Shown piece after piece: positions 21,502 to 22,677 of a DNA stretch of 22,677 nt; position 1 is the first letter of the stretch, and every line of letters starts with the position of its first letter. Location: the IMG/VR virus record IMGVR_UViG_3300029448_000478, positions 1 through 22,677 of that record. The stretch is one strand, 5' to 3'. Source of the DNA: a virus. Made by a program: the position numbers and the translations under genes. The notes under the pieces were generated by a model. The model was given only the letters and a program-made list of their open reading frames with translations. It was not told the DNA's origin and ran no database searches.

Positions 21502-22677
21502 ATGGAAAAATTTAAGTTAACAGATACTTTCATAAACAAGTATAAAAGAAGAAAGGCTCCTTTCGGTTTTAATGGATTAGGTGAATTGGTTTACATGAGA
21601 ACCTATTCAAGAATCAAAGAAAATGGAAAGAACGAAAGATGGTGGGAAACCGTTCAACGAGTTGTTGAGGGAACCTACACTATGCAAAAGAATTGGATTG
21701 ATTCACATCAATTAGGGTGGAATCCGTGGCAAGCACAAGCTTCAGCTCAAGATATGTATGAGCGTATATTCACTATGAAGTTTTTGCCACCCGGCCGTGG
21801 TCTTTGGGCAATGGGAACGCCTGTTACCGAAGAAAAAGGTTTGTACGCCGCCCTTAATAATTGTGCATTTGTATCAACAAAAACACTAAAAGACGATTAC
21901 GCAAAACCATTTTGTTTCCTTATGGACGCAAGTATGTTGGGTGTTGGTGTAGGATTCGATACAAAAGGTGCAGGAGAGATAGTAGTAAAGGGAGTTGACT
22001 CGAAAAGAGAAGAACAGGTATTTCAAGTACCTGATACTCGTGAAGGTTGGGTAGAATCTTTAAGACTACTATTAGAAAGTTACTTTCATGGTCAAGCTCC
22101 TGTACAATTCGATTATTCCATAGTTAGACCAGCTGGAGTACCGATAAAGGGATTTGGTGGAGTTAGTTCAGGACCTGAACCATTGCAAGAGGTTCACGAG
22201 GATATTAGAAAGGTATTAGATAAGAATAGTGGAGAACCAATTACCATCACAACAATCGTAGATATTATGAATCTCATCGGTAAATGTGTTGTAGCAGGTA
22301 ATGTAAGAAGAACTGCAGAGATTGTATTTGGTGACCCTAATTCAGAAGAATATTTAGATTTAAAGAATTACAAAGTGAATCCACATAGAGAACAATATGG
22401 ATGGACATCTAACAATAGTATATTTGCTGAGTTAGGTATGGATTACACAGAAGCCTCAAAGAGAATTGTAGATAATGGAGAACCTGGTTTTGCTTGGTTA
22501 GATAACATGAGAAAATATTCTCGTATGAAGAATGGTGGTGATAATAAAGACCATAGAGTAATGGGTGGTAATCCTTGTTTAGAACAATCATTAGAGAGTT
22601 ATGAGTTATGTTGTTTGGTAGAAACATTTCCAGATAACCATGACGATTTAGAAGATTACAAACGAACACTAAAGTAC
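21502..22677 (+). CDS. nrdJ: Adenosylcobalamin-dependent ribonucleotide reductase (class II), 3' partial
   Basis: The first 392 residues of a class II, B12-dependent ribonucleotide reductase; the frame is open to the last base, so the C-terminal part is outside. The sequence follows the monomeric triphosphate-reductase type (Lactobacillus RTPR): LNNC (C121, redox-active partner), GVGVGFD (147-153), VRRTAEI (268-274), and the active-site NPCLEQSLESYELCC (357-371) with C359, E361 and C370 at the same spacing as C408, E410 and C419 of the Lactobacillus enzyme. It turns ribonucleotides into deoxyribonucleotides using adenosylcobalamin, so it depends on host B12. GAGGAG lies 4-9 bases before ATG. 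The preceding 71-base gap holds only a weak promoter-like element. Confidence 0.92.
   Translation, partial: MEKFKLTDTFINKYKRRKAPFGFNGLGELVYMRTYSRIKENGKNERWWETVQRVVEGTYTMQKNWIDSHQLGWNPWQAQASAQDMYERIFTMKFLPPGRGLWAMGTPVTEEKGLYAALNNCAFVSTKTLKDDYAKPFCFLMDASMLGVGVGFDTKGAGEIVVKGVDSKREEQVFQVPDTREGWVESLRLLLESYFHGQAPVQFDYSIVRPAGVPIKGFGGVSSGPEPLQEVHEDIRKVLDKNSGEPITITTIVDIMNLIGKCVVAGNVRRTAEIVFGDPNSEEYLDLKNYKVNPHREQYGWTSNNSIFAELGMDYTEASKRIVDNGEPGFAWLDNMRKYSRMKNGGDNKDHRVMGGNPCLEQSLESYELCCLVETFPDNHDDLEDYKRTLKY

Overview
The window is a stretch of an AT-rich genome with every gene on the plus strand, tightly packed and often overlapping by 1-8 bases. It reads as part of a tailed-phage chromosome of the contractile-tail (T4-like) kind. 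Baseplate-type structural genes are followed by nucleotide-synthesis and replication genes: flavin-dependent thymidylate synthase, a family-A-like polymerase, a gp32-type single-strand DNA-binding protein, a RecA/UvsX recombinase, a FEN/RNase H-type 5' nuclease, a DnaB/gp41-type helicase and a B12-dependent ribonucleotide reductase. Promoters of the TTGACT-17 bp-TATATT type and AAGGAG-like ribosome binding sites suggest a bacterial host with a standard sigma-70 RNA polymerase. The host itself cannot be named from this sequence.

Layout. 1-6864: four structural genes, the first cut by the left edge: a large tail/baseplate protein, a small LysM-like gp53-type baseplate protein, a 909-residue hub-like protein, and a protein with lysine-rich ends and a Gly/Ser tail. 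6918-12269: thyX, then a chain of four genes joined by overlapping stops and starts: a divergent DNA polymerase I-like protein, a 705-residue protein with a possible nuclease signature, a small unknown, and a complete glycoside hydrolase family 6 (cellulase-type) catalytic domain. 12288-15869: a block of small, mostly unknown genes served by six near-identical promoters. Its first gene joins an HNH nuclease-like domain to a sigma-70 region 4. Two genes of this block are very short (32 and 46 codons). 15870-16634: no convincing gene, but about 700 nt of densely paired RNA ending in an intrinsic terminator, probably a large ornate non-coding RNA containing an internally duplicated module. 16635-21430: a small unknown, then gp32-like, recA/uvsX, 5' nuclease, a small basic protein and replicative helicase. 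21502-22677: class II ribonucleotide reductase, cut by the right edge.

How the parts fit. The repeated promoters probably drive early host-takeover genes through the host polymerase. The region-4 protein encoded behind the first of them could feed back on -35 recognition. ThyX and the B12 reductase supply dTTP and the other dNTPs, while gp32, recombinase, nuclease and helicase form the replication and recombination core. The most unusual items are the large structured RNA, the GH6 enzyme lacking a signal peptide and coupled to polymerase-type genes, and the HNH/sigma-4 fusion.
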